A stretch of DNA of 64,000 bases from Anaerofilum hominis. Its GTDB lineage: Bacteria > Bacillota > Clostridia > Oscillospirales > Ruminococcaceae. The notes beneath the pieces were generated by a model. That model was not told the DNA's origin. It worked only from the letters and a program-made list of their open reading frames with translations, and searched no databases. The position numbers and the translations under genes are program-made. Of the stretch, positions 15,558 to 24,586 are shown in pieces (within the stretch, counting starts at the first letter, position 1; the number at the start of each line of letters is the position of its first letter). The stretch spans positions 682,001 to 746,000 of the forward strand of contig NZ_JACONZ010000002.1 of NCBI RefSeq assembly GCF_014287275.1, written 5' to 3'.

Positions 15558-16445
15558 GTGATCGATCCCAAAATCAGAACCCTGATCCGCGTGATCGAGG
15601 AGGGCAGCTTCACCCGGGCGGCCGCCGCCCTGCATCTCACCCAGCCCGCGGTCAGCCATCATATCCGGCAGTTGGAGACGGAATATGGCATCCCGATCTT
15701 CCGGCCGGACAAAAAAGAGCTGGTCCCCACCCCGGAGGGGGCGGTTTTGATCAAATATGCGCGCCGGGCGCTGGCCCTGGACCGGTCGGCCCGGCAGGCC
15801 ATTGAGGACAGCCGCCGCAGCCTGCGCCACCTGGCGGTGGGGCTGACCCCCACCGCAGGAGAAAACCTGATGCCGCAGGTGCTGGCCCTTTACTGCCATG
15901 AGCACCCGGAGACCCATATAAATATTGTTACGGACACCATAAACAATCTTTATCAGCGCATGGAGCTCTACGAGCTGGATCTGGCCGTGGTGGAGGGGGC
16001 GCTGCCCGGCGGGCGGTTTCACTCGGTGCTGCTGGATACCGACTATCTCTGCCTGATCGTGTCCCCCCAGCATCCTTTTGCCCGCAGGCAGAGCGTGCTG
16101 CCCGGCGAGCTGAAAGGCGAGCGGCTCATCCTGCGCCCCGCAAAAGCGGGCACCCGCGCCCTGTTCGACAGCTATCTGCAAAGCCAGGGTGAGTCGGTGC
16201 AGAACTTCAACGTTATGATGGAGCTGGACAACGTGGCCATGATCAAGGACTTGGTCAGCCAGGACCTTGGGGTCTCGATCATCGCCAAAAGCGCCTGCCG
16301 GGAGGAGGAGCGCGCCGGGCGGCTGGTCGCGGTGCCCATCGAAAACGCCAGCATGTCCCGCAACATCCAGCTTGTTTATCACGGCGATTTCAGCCATCCC
16401 GATGTGCTGGAAGAGCTGCGCGCCATTTATAACCGCATCCGCTGA
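15558..16445 (+). CDS. LysR-family transcriptional regulator
   Basis: 295 residues. An N-terminal winged helix-turn-helix (residues about 3-62; A-A-A-A-L-H-L-T-Q-P-A-V-S-H-H-I-R-Q-L-E) is followed by a periplasmic-binding-like effector domain (about 88-290). The GTG at 15558 is chosen for its AAAAGGAGG site and because it puts the recognition helix at the usual position. Divergent from the Kef-type antiporter 255 bases away, with a T-N11-A dyad between them, so the antiporter is the likely target. The effector is unknown. Confidence 0.88.
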   Translation: MIDPKIRTLIRVIEEGSFTRAAAALHLTQPAVSHHIRQLETEYGIPIFRPDKKELVPTPEGAVLIKYARRALALDRSARQAIEDSRRSLRHLAVGLTPTAGENLMPQVLALYCHEHPETHINIVTDTINNLYQRMELYELDLAVVEGALPGGRFHSVLLDTDYLCLIVSPQHPFARRQSVLPGELKGERLILRPAKAGTRALFDSYLQSQGESVQNFNVMMELDNVAMIKDLVSQDLGVSIIAKSACREEERAGRLVAVPIENASMSRNIQLVYHGDFSHPDVLEELRAIYNRIR

Positions 16446-17430
16446 GACGCGGGAGCGGCGTTTCGGCGGCGGGAAAGCCCCGGCGCAGCACAGGTTTTTT
16501 CACGCCGTCCGCAGGACGGCGCCGAACAGCGTTTCCGGGCGTTGGGACAGGGACAAAAAACGGCCCGCTGTAAAAAGCGGGCGCAGATGACTGTGGCTGT
16601 GCGGCGGCCCGGACAAGGGCAGCGGGAGACTTTCCGGGCCCCTCTCCTCAGCGGGGAGACGGCTCAAAAAACAGCCGCGCGGCCACCGGTTCAGAAGCCG
16701 CGGACCGCGGAAGCCCCGCGGCGAAGCAAAAGGCGCAGCGGCCTGGAGCAGTAGTCCGGCGCGGCGTTTTACGGCGGGGGGGCAAAACCGCGTTCCAGTT
16801 TTGCCCGGGCCGGCGACACAGACATAAACTGGGAGGCACGGGCAGGGATGGAAAAGCGGACAGAGCTCTCCCGCCCGGCGGCGCACCTCACGGAAACGGC
16901 TGTGGACATCGGCGGCTGTCCTGTTGTCCCGCGGCCGGCCGCGCGGGCCCGGCTGTAAAAAGCTTTGGCGGCGTCCGCTTTGACTGCTGTTTGGCGGCGG
17001 CAGGCGCAATGCCTGAGGGCTCGACGGCCCGGTTTTGGCTGAGACCGTGCCGCTGTTCCCCGCAGCTCTCCGCGGCTTTTCCGTTTGCCTCCGCGGGTGG
17101 AACCGCGCTCCAGCGCCGCCCCGGGGACGGCAAAGAACGGCCCAGGGAAACCGGCGCCCGGGGACGCCCCAAAAATTGCAGAAAGTTCTGGGGCCGGCCT
17201 GCAGGAAAGAGCGCAGACCTCTCCCATACCGGCGGCGTGAACGCCGCCGTTTTGGCTTGCCGTCCCAGCCGGCCCGGCGCTTGCAGTACCGGGTTCTCCC
17301 CTAAACCGATTTGCGCTCACAACAAAAAACTTCCCGCCCGGCGCATCGGGCAGGAAGTTTTTTCTGTTGTGCTGCCGGGACGTGGAACATCCGGACGCTG
17401 CTGTTTTGGAAAAGCGGGGCGGGGAGAAGC
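16446..17430. other. 985-base G+C-rich gap without a credible gene
   Basis: Frames in this gap give Arg/Pro/Gly/Ala-rich translations without domains and are composition artefacts. The visible structure is hairpins: 16504-16520, 16563-16569 with 16576-16582 (followed on the minus strand by a U-run) and the terminator at 17321-17370. A short similarity (AACCGCG-Y-TCCAG) occurs near 16787 and 17100. I see nothing else. Confidence 0.5.
17321..17370 (-). terminator. Terminator of the rhomboid-like gene (bidirectional)
   Basis: AAAAAACTTCC...GGAAGTTTTTT with a G+C-rich core and one bulge (17325-17340 pairing with 17346-17362). A/T runs on both sides allow either direction. Confidence 0.85.
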
Positions 17431-18081
17431 TCAGCCGCGCATCTGCCGGCGCCACTCCTCGCGCTGCTTGCGGTATTTGAAGTTGTCCCGCATCCTGCGC
17501 AGCACGTCGGGACCGAAAAACAGCAGAAAATTGACCAGCGAGGCGATGATGACCGCCCGCGTCTGCCAGGTGCCGAAGACCAGCTGAAATGCAAAGAGGA
17601 CGCCGTCCGCGATGGCCAGCCATTTGATCTTGATGGGGATGAGAAAGAAAAGCAGTACCTGCATGTTGGGATAGACCGCGGCAAAGGCGAAAAACAGGGA
17701 GAGATTGAGATAGCTGTTGGTCGCCCCGCCGGAGATAAAGCCGGCCACGATGGTGCCGATCATGCCCACCAGATAGTAGACGGTAAAGCGGAAGCTGCCC
17801 CACTCGTTCTCCAGGCTGGTGCCGATCAGGTAATAAAAGTACAGGGAGAAAACGATAAAGAGCAGGCTGCTTTCAGGGGGGAGAAAAATAAAGGTGAACA
17901 CCCGCCAGACCTGCCCCTGCAGGATGAGGGCGGGATCGAAATACATATAATAGATCAGGTTGGCCTGGGGGAACAGCAGATCGCAGCAAAACACCAGCGC
18001 CATACCCGCCACAATGATCCGCATCAGGCCGGGAATCGAAAATTTACCGCACTTGCGCTCCAGTTTGTCCAGCCAGCTCAT
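17431..18081 (-). CDS. Rhomboid-like membrane protein lacking the catalytic Ser motif
   Basis: 216 residues with about six hydrophobic helices and a basic C-terminus (R-K-Q-R-E-E-W-R-R-Q-M-R-G). The arrangement, with a short loop W-R-V-F-T-F-I-F-L-P after the first helix and a later Y-Y-L-V-G-M-I-G-T segment, recalls derlin/rhomboid folds. However, the position of the rhomboid G-x-S-G serine reads F-F-A-F-A-A-V, so it is probably not a protease. Such pseudo-rhomboids bind membrane clients. The ATG at 18081 follows AGAGGTAA. It appears to be a single-gene unit. Confidence 0.65.
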   Translation of the reverse strand: MSWLDKLERKCGKFSIPGLMRIIVAGMALVFCCDLLFPQANLIYYMYFDPALILQGQVWRVFTFIFLPPESSLLFIVFSLYFYYLIGTSLENEWGSFRFTVYYLVGMIGTIVAGFISGGATNSYLNLSLFFAFAAVYPNMQVLLFFLIPIKIKWLAIADGVLFAFQLVFGTWQTRAVIIASLVNFLLFFGPDVLRRMRDNFKYRKQREEWRRQMRG

Positions 18082-18258
18082 CAGATTACCTCTTTTTTGT
18101 CAGAATACGGGCAGGGCCCGCGCACCGGCAGTATTGCCGGATATTCTCTATTTTAACAAAAAGGGGCGGGAAAGCAAAGCCGGGGGCGGTGAATATTTTG
18201 TAAATATTGCGCCGCATGGCAATTTTATCCCCTGCGGCGCGCAGGGAGGCATAAAAAA

Positions 18259-18282
18259 GGACCCGCCCCTGTGGGCGGATCC
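18259..18282 (-). terminator. Terminator of the HPr-like gene
   Basis: A 10-bp stem (18259-18268 with 18273-18282, one mismatch) followed on the minus strand by a U-run. Confidence 0.85.
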
Positions 18283-18318
18283 CCTCTTCTTTCCCGTAAG
18301 TGCCCCTCAAAAACCAGT

Positions 18319-18540
18319 TCAGCTGCGGACAGCTTTCGCGACGTACTCAATGGCAGACGCGTTCTCGCTCACCAGCCGCACGGGCTTTGTATAGTCAAGG
18401 CGCATCAGGCCAAGGATGCTTTTGGCGTCTGCGATCGCGCCCGCCTCGTCGTGGACGCCGATCTCGTCGTCGCAGCGGCTTGCCATTTTTACGATCTCCT
18501 TAACCTGGGACAGGTTTTTGACGTTGATTTGCTTAACCAT
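18319..18540 (-). CDS. HPr-like protein without the active-site His
   Basis: 73 residues with the HPr fold pattern. Where HPr has G-L-H-A-R-P-A with the phosphorylatable His15, this protein has S-Q-V-K-E-I-V, so it cannot take part in the PTS phosphorelay. The second signature, A-D-A-K-S-I-L-G-L-M with the regulatory Ser, is kept. This resembles Crh-type proteins that act through Ser phosphorylation by HPr kinase and CcpA, though the partner genes are not in the window. The ATG at 18540 is three codons after another ATG that sits too close to the GGAAG site. Confidence 0.8.
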   Translation of the reverse strand: MVKQINVKNLSQVKEIVKMASRCDDEIGVHDEAGAIADAKSILGLMRLDYTKPVRLVSENASAIEYVAKAVRS

Positions 18541-18601
18541 AATGCACATCTTCCTTTCTTTAGGTGGTGTTCTGCAGCAGGTCTTTCCTGACTGCATTGT
18601 C

Positions 18602-18610
18602 ATTATAGCA
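18602..18610 (-). promoter_or_regulatory. Extended -10 promoter of the HPr-like gene
   Basis: On the minus strand TGC directly before a perfect TATAAT (18602-18607); no clear -35 box. Confidence 0.6.
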
Positions 18611-18800
18611 TAAGAAATGACGCCCGTCTTGTGCAAAGTGCCAAAAACCGGTTTTTCAAGAAGAGGTTCTCTAATCTAGACAATTCTTCCATTTTTCCCT
18701 GAGGCTGTTTGTAAAAAATGCCAACAAAAAATTCGATATAAAATTATATGTTTCGAAAATGGTTGAGACAAAACCGATTCCATACCAATAAAACAAGAAA

Positions 18801-18843
18801 AAAGCGCCATAAACTACTGATTTTTCAGTAGAATGGCGCTTTT
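18801..18843 (-). terminator. Two-tier terminator of the DUF-less membrane protein gene
   Basis: Outer stem of about 10 bp (18801-18810 with 18834-18843) enclosing a perfect 7-bp inner stem (18814-18820 with 18825-18831), with A/T runs on both sides. The architecture is the same as the hairpin at 7014-7059. Confidence 0.8.
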
Positions 18844-18907
18844 GAGATCGCTCACAAATTATGGACAAATCTCCTGCCGCAGAGAGAAAGGAAAAGAAAC
18901 TCCCCTT

Positions 18908-19954
18908 TTATCCTTTCCATTCACAGGGATCTTCTTCTGACAGGGGAACTTCGGGGGGCGCCGCGCCTGCCGGGGCCTGCGGGGCCGGGGCCTGCGCCGG
19001 GGCAGGGGTGGTGCCGGGGGCGGCATACGGGGCGACGGTGGCGTTGATGTACTGCACGCTCTGCAGGGCCGTGCCGCCGGTCTGGGTGATCATGCGCCAG
19101 CTGATCCAGATGCCCAGCGCAACGAATACCAGTTGAGTGGCCATGCTGGCGATCATGTCGCCGAGGGTGTAGAGCCGGAAATAGAGGATCATGCTGGAAA
19201 AAATGCTGGGCCAGATGCCGTAGTAGTCCACTACGGAGATATAAAAGAGCAGCTGTTCCAGCACGAATACCTGCAGGATGGAGGACAGGATCGTCACCAC
19301 CGTGGCGACGCGGTTGAGCCTGCCGCGGCAGAGCTTATATCCCTGATAAGCGCAGATGGGGATGAGGGCGAAGAGCAGCGCAAAGACCCGGGAGGCAAAC
19401 CAGATGGTCAGCAGGGAGGGCAAAGCGCCGACCAGGCCGCCGGCAAGCGCGCCCAGGATGCCGGTGAAGTAATTGCCCTGCTGCATGCTGCGGCGGGCGG
19501 CGGTCGCGTTGCTGGCCAGCGCCCGGTCCAGACAGGCGCGGTGTACGGGCACATAGCCTCCGCCCACAAAAGCGAGGGTGTCGCAGCCGTTGCCCTTGCA
19601 GAACGGGCAGACGGTGGGGGGCGTCAGCCCTGCGGCGGTAAAAAGCTCAGCCAGCGCGGAAAGGGCGTTGTCAAAATTTTCTTCCGCCCCCTCTTTGCCG
19701 GCGAGCAGGAACCCCACCCGGTCGGGCGCATAGGACATGGGAGAGGCGCCGTAGGGTTTGAGCGCGGCGCGCATTTCTTTGAGCAGGGACTTTGGCGTCT
19801 TGGAGCCGAACTTGAAAGCGGCGGTCAGCTGCCCCTGGCCGCCCTTTTTATAATGGACGGTGAACGGATAGCCGCGGTAGATGCCGAAAGCGTCGTCCTG
19901 TACCTGGCGGCAGCCGCGCGCAGCCGCAAAATCGGAAAATTGAGCAAAATCCAT
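18908..19954 (-). CDS. Multi-span membrane protein with a CxxC...C cluster
   Basis: 348 residues. The soluble N-terminal part (1-165) contains C-P-F-C-K-G-N-G-C-D near residue 117 and a later H-R-A-C, a possible small metal site. Residues about 165-290 hold four hydrophobic helices, and the C-terminus is a Pro/Ala-rich tail ending acidic. The ATG at 19954 follows GGGGGAA; a GTG three codons earlier is less likely. I do not recognise the family. It has its own promoter (20027-20055) and terminator. Confidence 0.7.
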   Translation of the reverse strand: MDFAQFSDFAAARGCRQVQDDAFGIYRGYPFTVHYKKGGQGQLTAAFKFGSKTPKSLLKEMRAALKPYGASPMSYAPDRVGFLLAGKEGAEENFDNALSALAELFTAAGLTPPTVCPFCKGNGCDTLAFVGGGYVPVHRACLDRALASNATAARRSMQQGNYFTGILGALAGGLVGALPSLLTIWFASRVFALLFALIPICAYQGYKLCRGRLNRVATVVTILSSILQVFVLEQLLFYISVVDYYGIWPSIFSSMILYFRLYTLGDMIASMATQLVFVALGIWISWRMITQTGGTALQSVQYINATVAPYAAPGTTPAPAQAPAPQAPAGAAPPEVPLSEEDPCEWKG

Positions 19955-20026
19955 GCGATACACTTCCCCCTTAATGATATCATGACAGCCGCGGCCGGAT
20001 CGGTCCCCCGGTATGGTGTCAAAATC

Positions 20027-20055
20027 AGTATACTATATTCCCACATCAGTGACAA
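20027..20055 (-). promoter_or_regulatory. sigma-A promoter of the membrane protein gene
   Basis: On the minus strand TTGTCA (20050-20055), 17-base spacer, TATACT (20027-20032). Confidence 0.7.
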
Positions 20056-20251
20056 GAACAGCCGGGGCGGAAAAGCGGACAAGATGGGATTTCTTGACAG
20101 AGCGGCCCTCATCTGATACTCTAAAAGCGCGGCGTTTGCACAGAGGGGACCGCCGGTTTTTTTACCGCGCTTGCGCATGGAAGAGCCGGACCGCCGCCCG
20201 CTGTGACCGACGGACTGTTTGGGAGAATCGTTTTGGAATGAGGAGGAGCAT

Positions 20252-20806
20252 ATGAAACTTAAAAAATTGGCCGCGCAGCTGACGGCGGTGGCGCTGGCCG
20301 GCGCATTGGCGCTGAGCCTTGCCGGCTGCGACAAGCTGCCGGGCGTGGACACGATGACGACGGGCGCCTCAGTGGCGGAAGATGGCCGGGAGACCGGCGG
20401 ATATGTCGTGGGCGAGGTCGGCGAAAAACTGACCACTCAGTTTTTCAGTTTCTCCGTCGATTCGGTGGAGAGGACCGACCGCTGCGGGGACGCTGCAGCA
20501 GGCGAGGGCACGACGCTGGTGGTGGCCGAGATCACGGTGAAAAATACTTTCGGCGAGACCATCCCCATGTTTTCCAGCGATTTTGTGCTGTATTACGGCG
20601 CTGGGGACGAGGACTACTGCTTCCCGGTGGAAGCGGCAGGGGACGGCCTGATGGAACTGGAGTATGAGCTGGCAAAAGACGAGGAGATCACCGCCAAAGT
20701 TGCCTATGAGGTGCCGGAGGATGCAGACAGCTTTTCGCTTTTGTATCTGGAGGTCTACGAGGACGATTTTGTGGGCAATGCCTACTATGTGGATTTTGAA
20801 GTGTAA
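20252..20806 (+). CDS. Lipoprotein with a DUF4352/DUF5067-like domain
   Basis: 184 residues. A signal peptide ends in the lipobox L-S-L-A-G-C (Cys near residue 26), so it is exported and lipid-anchored. The mature part (about 65-184) has alternating strands of the immunoglobulin-like DUF4352/DUF5067 type, including T-L-V-V-A-E-I-T-V-K-N and a final Y-Y-V-D-F-E-V. The function of this domain is not established. The ATG at 20252 has a GAGGAGGAG site, and a terminator follows at once, so the gene stands alone. Confidence 0.8.
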   Translation: MKLKKLAAQLTAVALAGALALSLAGCDKLPGVDTMTTGASVAEDGRETGGYVVGEVGEKLTTQFFSFSVDSVERTDRCGDAAAGEGTTLVVAEITVKNTFGETIPMFSSDFVLYYGAGDEDYCFPVEAAGDGLMELEYELAKDEEITAKVAYEVPEDADSFSLLYLEVYEDDFVGNAYYVDFEV

Positions 20807-20845
20807 GGAACGGAAGAGGGCGGCGGTGAGGCCGCTTCTCCGTGT

Positions 20846-20877
20846 GCGCCCGGCCCCAGCGGCCGGGCGCTGTTTTT
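20846..20877 (+). terminator. Terminator of the lipoprotein gene
   Basis: A perfect 10-bp stem (20846-20855 with 20861-20870), five-base loop, TGTTTTTAT. Confidence 0.9.
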
Positions 20878-21516
20878 ATCTCTAAAACCGGCGACACAGC
20901 GGCCGGCCCGTGCGGCGTCCGGGGGTGCGGGCAGATGACGGACGCAGGTGCGGCCCATGGTGCGGCCGGCCCCATGCGGCGTCCAGAGGCTGCGGGGCCG
21001 GCCGGCTTTTCTGCCGCCTCCCCGTGGGGGAGGGCGCAGGGAGGAAAACGCCTGCGCGCAGCCGCGCCGCTTCTGCGGGCGGGGGCTTATTCGTCCCCAC
21101 AGCATTCGTGAGGCTGCCGCCGTTTTGGTCTGCGCCCCCCTGCGGACAGCGGCTTGTCCGCTCCAGTCCCCCTTTTTTATGTGCGCGCTGCGGTCCGCAC
21201 CGCTCCTGCGGGCGGCGATTTGTCCGGGAGCATGAGAAAAGCGTTTGCCGGCGGGCTTCAGCCCCCCCGCCGGGCGGCCGCTCATTTTTGCGCTGCTCCG
21301 GCACAGCCAGGTGATGCTTCGCTCCGGGGCAAGGGTGCTGCCGTCCTGCTTTTCCGCGGTGCGCGCGCCCGGCCCGGCCCCCGAGCAGCGCGCCCGGGCC
21401 ATGGCTGCAGGGCCCTGCTTTTCCGCGGTGTGCACACCCGGCCCGGCGGCGGCGCGGAAAAAGAAATCCCCAAAAAACAAGAGAATAATTTGTGAAAAAC
21501 GTCAAATGATCGCTGG
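20878..21516. other. Long G+C-rich gap upstream of glpK
   Basis: No gene is supported; frames on both strands are Arg/Pro/Ala-rich. The right end turns A+T-rich at about 21470. The only clear structure is a pair of 34-bp direct repeats (21345-21378 and 21414-21447). Confidence 0.5.
21345..21447. repeat. Two 34-bp direct repeats, period 69
   Basis: CCTGCTTTTCCGCGGTG followed by a YGCRCRCCCGGCCCGGC-type stretch occurs at 21345-21378 and 21414-21447 with three differences. No function is apparent. Confidence 0.6.
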
Positions 21517-21545
21517 TTGTGATTTTGAGTTTTGTATGATATATT
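21517..21545 (+). promoter_or_regulatory. sigma-A promoter of glpK
   Basis: TTGTGA (21517-21522), 17-base spacer, TATATT (21540-21545), giving a leader of about 115 bases. Confidence 0.75.
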
Positions 21546-21580
21546 AAGAAGAAGAAAAACGAATTGCGCTTAGAGACAAG

Positions 21581-21629
21581 AGCCAAAGCGAAAAACGCCT
21601 TTTCAAGGCTGTTTGCTTTGGCTTTTTTG
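21581..21629 (+). promoter_or_regulatory. Terminator-like hairpin in the glpK leader (candidate attenuator)
   Basis: AGCCAAAGC (21581-21589) pairs with GCTTTGGCT (21615-21623) and is followed by TTTTTTG, a complete intrinsic terminator inside the leader. CGCCTTT (21596-21602) can instead pair with AAAGGCG (21639-21645) past it. In Bacillus, glp genes are controlled by GlpP antitermination at a leader terminator; whether the same protein acts here is not shown. Confidence 0.7.
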
Positions 21630-21664
21630 TTTCTCTGCAAAGGCGAAAAACAGGAGGCTTGTGC

Positions 21665-23155
21665 ATGAAAAAGTATGTCATCTCGCTGGATCAGGGCACT
21701 ACCAGTTCGCGCGCCATCATCTTTGACCGCGACCAGAACATCGCGGGCATCGCGCAGAAAGAATTTACCCAGATCTACCCCCGGCCCGGCTATGTGGAGC
21801 ATGACCCCATGGAGATCTACGCCTCCCAGTACGGCGTGCTGATCGAGGTGCTGGCCCAAAGCGGCATCGACCCCGCCGAGGTGGCGGCCATCGGCATCAC
21901 CAATCAGCGCGAGACCACCGTCGTATGGGATAAAAAGACCGGCCGTCCTGTCTACAACGCCATCGTCTGGCAGTGCCGCCGCACCGCGGATATCTGCGAG
22001 CAGATGAAACGCGACGGCATGGAACCCTATGTAAAGGACACCACGGGCCTGATCGTGGACGCCTATTTTTCCGGCACCAAGATCAAATGGATCCTGGACA
22101 ACGTGGAGGGCGCGCGGGAGCGGGCCGAGGCGGGCGAGCTGCTGTTCGGCACCGTGGACAGCTGGCTGATCTGGAAGCTGACCGGCGGGGCGGTCCACGT
22201 CACCGATTACACCAACGCCTCCCGCACCATGCTTTACGACATCCACGACCTGTGCTGGGACAAGAAGATCTGCGATTATCTGGGCATCCCCATGCAGATG
22301 CTGCCCCAGGTGTGCGACTGCAGCAAGGTGTACGGGGCGGTCAGCATCCAGGGCGCCGAGATCCCCATCGCCGGCATTGCGGGCGACCAGCAGGCGGCCC
22401 TGTTCGGGCAGGCCTGCTTTGACAAAGGGGACGCCAAAAATACATACGGCACCGGCTGCTTTTTGCTGATGAACACCGGCGACGAGATCTGCCGCAGCAA
22501 AAACGGGCTGCTGTCCACCATTGCCATCGGCCTCGACGGCAAGGTGAATTATGCGCTGGAGGGCAGTGTCTTCGTGGGCGGCGCGGTGGTGCAGTGGCTG
22601 CGGGACGAGATGCACTTCATCGACGAGTCGCGGGACTGCGAGTACTTCGCCACCAAGGTGCGCGACAACGGCGGCGTCTATGTGGTGCCCGCCTTTACCG
22701 GCCTGGGGGCGCCCCACTGGGACATGTACGCGCGCGGCACCATCGTGGGCATCACCCGCGGCACCACCCGCTCGCACATCATCCGCGCCTCGGTGGAATC
22801 CACCGCTTATCAGTCCAAAGACCTGCTGGACGCCATGACCAGCGACACGGGGATCCGGCTGAAAGAGCTGCGGGTGGACGGCGGCGCAAGCCGGGACAAC
22901 TTTTTGATGCAGTTCCAGGCGGATATCATGGACCTGCCGCTGCGCAGGCCGATGATCCGGGAGACGACCGCCCTGGGCGCGGCTTACCTGGCGGGGCTGG
23001 CGGTGGGCTTTTGGAAAGACCTCGACGAGATCCGCAGCCATTGGACCCTGGATAAGGTGTATACTCCAAAGATGGAACAGCCGGAACGCGAGCATCTGAT
23101 GCGCCAGTGGCACAAGGCGGTGAGCCGCTCGCTGGACTGGGAAGAGCACGAATGA
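21665..23155 (+). CDS. glpK: Glycerol kinase
   Basis: 496 residues; phosphorylates glycerol to glycerol-3-phosphate with ATP. FGGY-kinase landmarks are present: [10 protein letters not shown] at the N-terminus, [30 protein letters not shown] and [17 protein letters not shown]. Length equals the family norm. The ATG at 21665 has a CAGGAGG site; a TTG two codons earlier is less likely. No facilitator or dehydrogenase gene is adjacent. rpoN starts 52 bases downstream without an obvious terminator, so the two may be co-transcribed. Confidence 0.95.
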   Translation: MKKYVISLDQGTTSSRAIIFDRDQNIAGIAQKEFTQIYPRPGYVEHDPMEIYASQYGVLIEVLAQSGIDPAEVAAIGITNQRETTVVWDKKTGRPVYNAIVWQCRRTADICEQMKRDGMEPYVKDTTGLIVDAYFSGTKIKWILDNVEGARERAEAGELLFGTVDSWLIWKLTGGAVHVTDYTNASRTMLYDIHDLCWDKKICDYLGIPMQMLPQVCDCSKVYGAVSIQGAEIPIAGIAGDQQAALFGQACFDKGDAKNTYGTGCFLLMNTGDEICRSKNGLLSTIAIGLDGKVNYALEGSVFVGGAVVQWLRDEMHFIDESRDCEYFATKVRDNGGVYVVPAFTGLGAPHWDMYARGTIVGITRGTTRSHIIRASVESTAYQSKDLLDAMTSDTGIRLKELRVDGGASRDNFLMQFQADIMDLPLRRPMIRETTALGAAYLAGLAVGFWKDLDEIRSHWTLDKVYTPKMEQPEREHLMRQWHKAVSRSLDWEEHE

Positions 23156-23207
23156 GCGTCTGCGGACACGCCCGGGGCGGTTGAAGCGGCAGGGGGAGGG
23201 GAAACGC

Positions 23208-24500
23208 GTGAAATTGATCCAGAACCAGAGCCAGCGCCTGACCCTCGGCGTGGCGCAGAAGCTTTCGGTGCAGCTGCTGCAGATGGACGGAGAAGAGCTG
23301 GAAGCCTATCTGCAGCGGGAGAGCGAGCAGAACCCGGCGGTGCGCCTTGAGTGGAACTGCGGGCCCGGCCCGGCAGTGCGCGCCGCCGCGGAGGAAGAGC
23401 ACGACCCCTTTGCGGGCGTGCGCGCCGCCGGGCCGGGGCTGTACGACAGCGTGCTGCTGCAGCTTGCAGCGTCGCGCGCGCCGGCGCAGCAGAAAAAGGA
23501 CGCGGCGGCCCTGGCGGCTTTTCTGGACGGGAACGGCTATCTGACGGGCCTGCCGGACGGCCTTTTCACCGAGGGGCCGCGCGCCGGACGCCTTGCAGAT
23601 GCGCTGGAGCTGCTTCAGGGCATGGAGCCGGCGGGCGTGGGGGCGCGGGATCTGCGCGAGTGCCTGCTGCTGCAGCTTGCGCGGCGCGGCGGCTGCACGG
23701 CGCTGGAGCGCCGGGTGGTGGAAGAAGAGCTGGGCGCGCTGGCGCAGGGGCGCTTTGAGGCGGCTGCGCGGCGGCTGGGCGTGGCTGAAGAGGAGCTGCG
23801 CGCGGCGTGGCGGTCGATCCGGGCACTGGACCCCAAGCCGGGCGCGGCCTTTGAACAGGGGGACCCGCCCGCCCTGGCCCTGCCCGACGTGGAGGTGCGC
23901 AGCGAGGGGGAGCGGCTGGTTCTGGCCGTGACGGCCCCCGAACGGTATCATGTGTCGGTAGAGGAACCTTACCGGGAGCTGCAGCGCACCTCTGCGGACG
24001 AGGAGGTGCGCCGTTATCTGGGAGAACGGCTGATGAGCGCCGCGCTGCTGTGCCGCTGCCTGCAGCGCAGGAATGAGACGCTGCTGCGGGTGGCGGGATG
24101 CATCGTCGCCCACCAGCGGGAGTTTTTTGTGGGCAGGGAGCGCCGTCTGGCGCCCCTGCGCCTGGCCCAGGTGGCGGAGGAACTGGGCCTGCATGAGACC
24201 ACGGTGGGCCGCGCAGTGCGCGGCAAATACCTGGGCTGCCATCACGGCGTTTACCCCATGCGGCAGTTTTTTGCCCAGGCGGTCGGCGCGGGCGGAACAC
24301 AGAGCAGCAGCCAGGACCTGAAACGGCGGCTGGAGCTGCTGCTGCGCGCGGAAGATGCGACGCGGCCTTACAGCGACGCGGCCCTCTGTGCGCTGCTGGG
24401 CGGGGAGGACGCCGTGTCGCGCCGCACTGTGGCAAAATACAGGGCCGCACTGGGCTACCCCGCCGCCGCGCAGCGCCGGGACAGACTTTGCGGGGCATAG
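23208..24500 (+). CDS. rpoN: RNA polymerase sigma-54 factor
   Basis: 430 residues; recognises -24/-12 promoters and needs an AAA+ activator. Region I is present (L-I-Q-N-Q-S-Q-R-L-T-L-G-V-A-Q-K-L-S-V-Q-L-L-Q in parts, residues 3-25), then the core-binding region, then the DNA-binding region with L-H-E-T-T-V-G-R-A-V-R-G-K-Y and the C-terminal RpoN box, here S-R-R-T-V-A-K-Y-R. The spacer region is Ala/Arg-rich, reflecting base composition. The GTG at 23208 follows a GGGGAGGGG site. It lies directly before a sigma-54 activator and a sigma-54 promoter, a compact regulatory cassette. Confidence 0.93.
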   Translation: MKLIQNQSQRLTLGVAQKLSVQLLQMDGEELEAYLQRESEQNPAVRLEWNCGPGPAVRAAAEEEHDPFAGVRAAGPGLYDSVLLQLAASRAPAQQKKDAAALAAFLDGNGYLTGLPDGLFTEGPRAGRLADALELLQGMEPAGVGARDLRECLLLQLARRGGCTALERRVVEEELGALAQGRFEAAARRLGVAEEELRAAWRSIRALDPKPGAAFEQGDPPALALPDVEVRSEGERLVLAVTAPERYHVSVEEPYRELQRTSADEEVRRYLGERLMSAALLCRCLQRRNETLLRVAGCIVAHQREFFVGRERRLAPLRLAQVAEELGLHETTVGRAVRGKYLGCHHGVYPMRQFFAQAVGAGGTQSSSQDLKRRLELLLRAEDATRPYSDAALCALLGGEDAVSRRTVAKYRAALGYPAAAQRRDRLCGA

Positions 24501-24586
24501 GGGATCAGGGCAAACAGGCAGGGGCCGGGGCTTTTCGGGGCGCCGGCCCCTGCAGTCTGTTTACAGCCTGGACAGGGGAGTGAGGA

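Noticed and set aside
16769..17803. A 344-codon minus-strand frame
   Set aside because: Overlaps the rhomboid-like gene in another frame and continues into empty G+C-rich sequence; no domain.
18671..18868. A 65-codon minus-strand frame near the HPr-like gene
   Set aside because: It is built on the terminator hairpin at 18801-18843 and an A+T-rich spacer; no ribosome site and no match.
20878..21516. A short repeat family or second lipoprotein gene in the glpK upstream gap
   Set aside because: Only two diverged copies of one 34-bp segment; frames have no start signals or domains.
20882..23149. A 755-codon minus-strand frame
   Set aside because: Antisense to glpK and running through a G+C-rich gap; no recognisable protein, no ribosome site.
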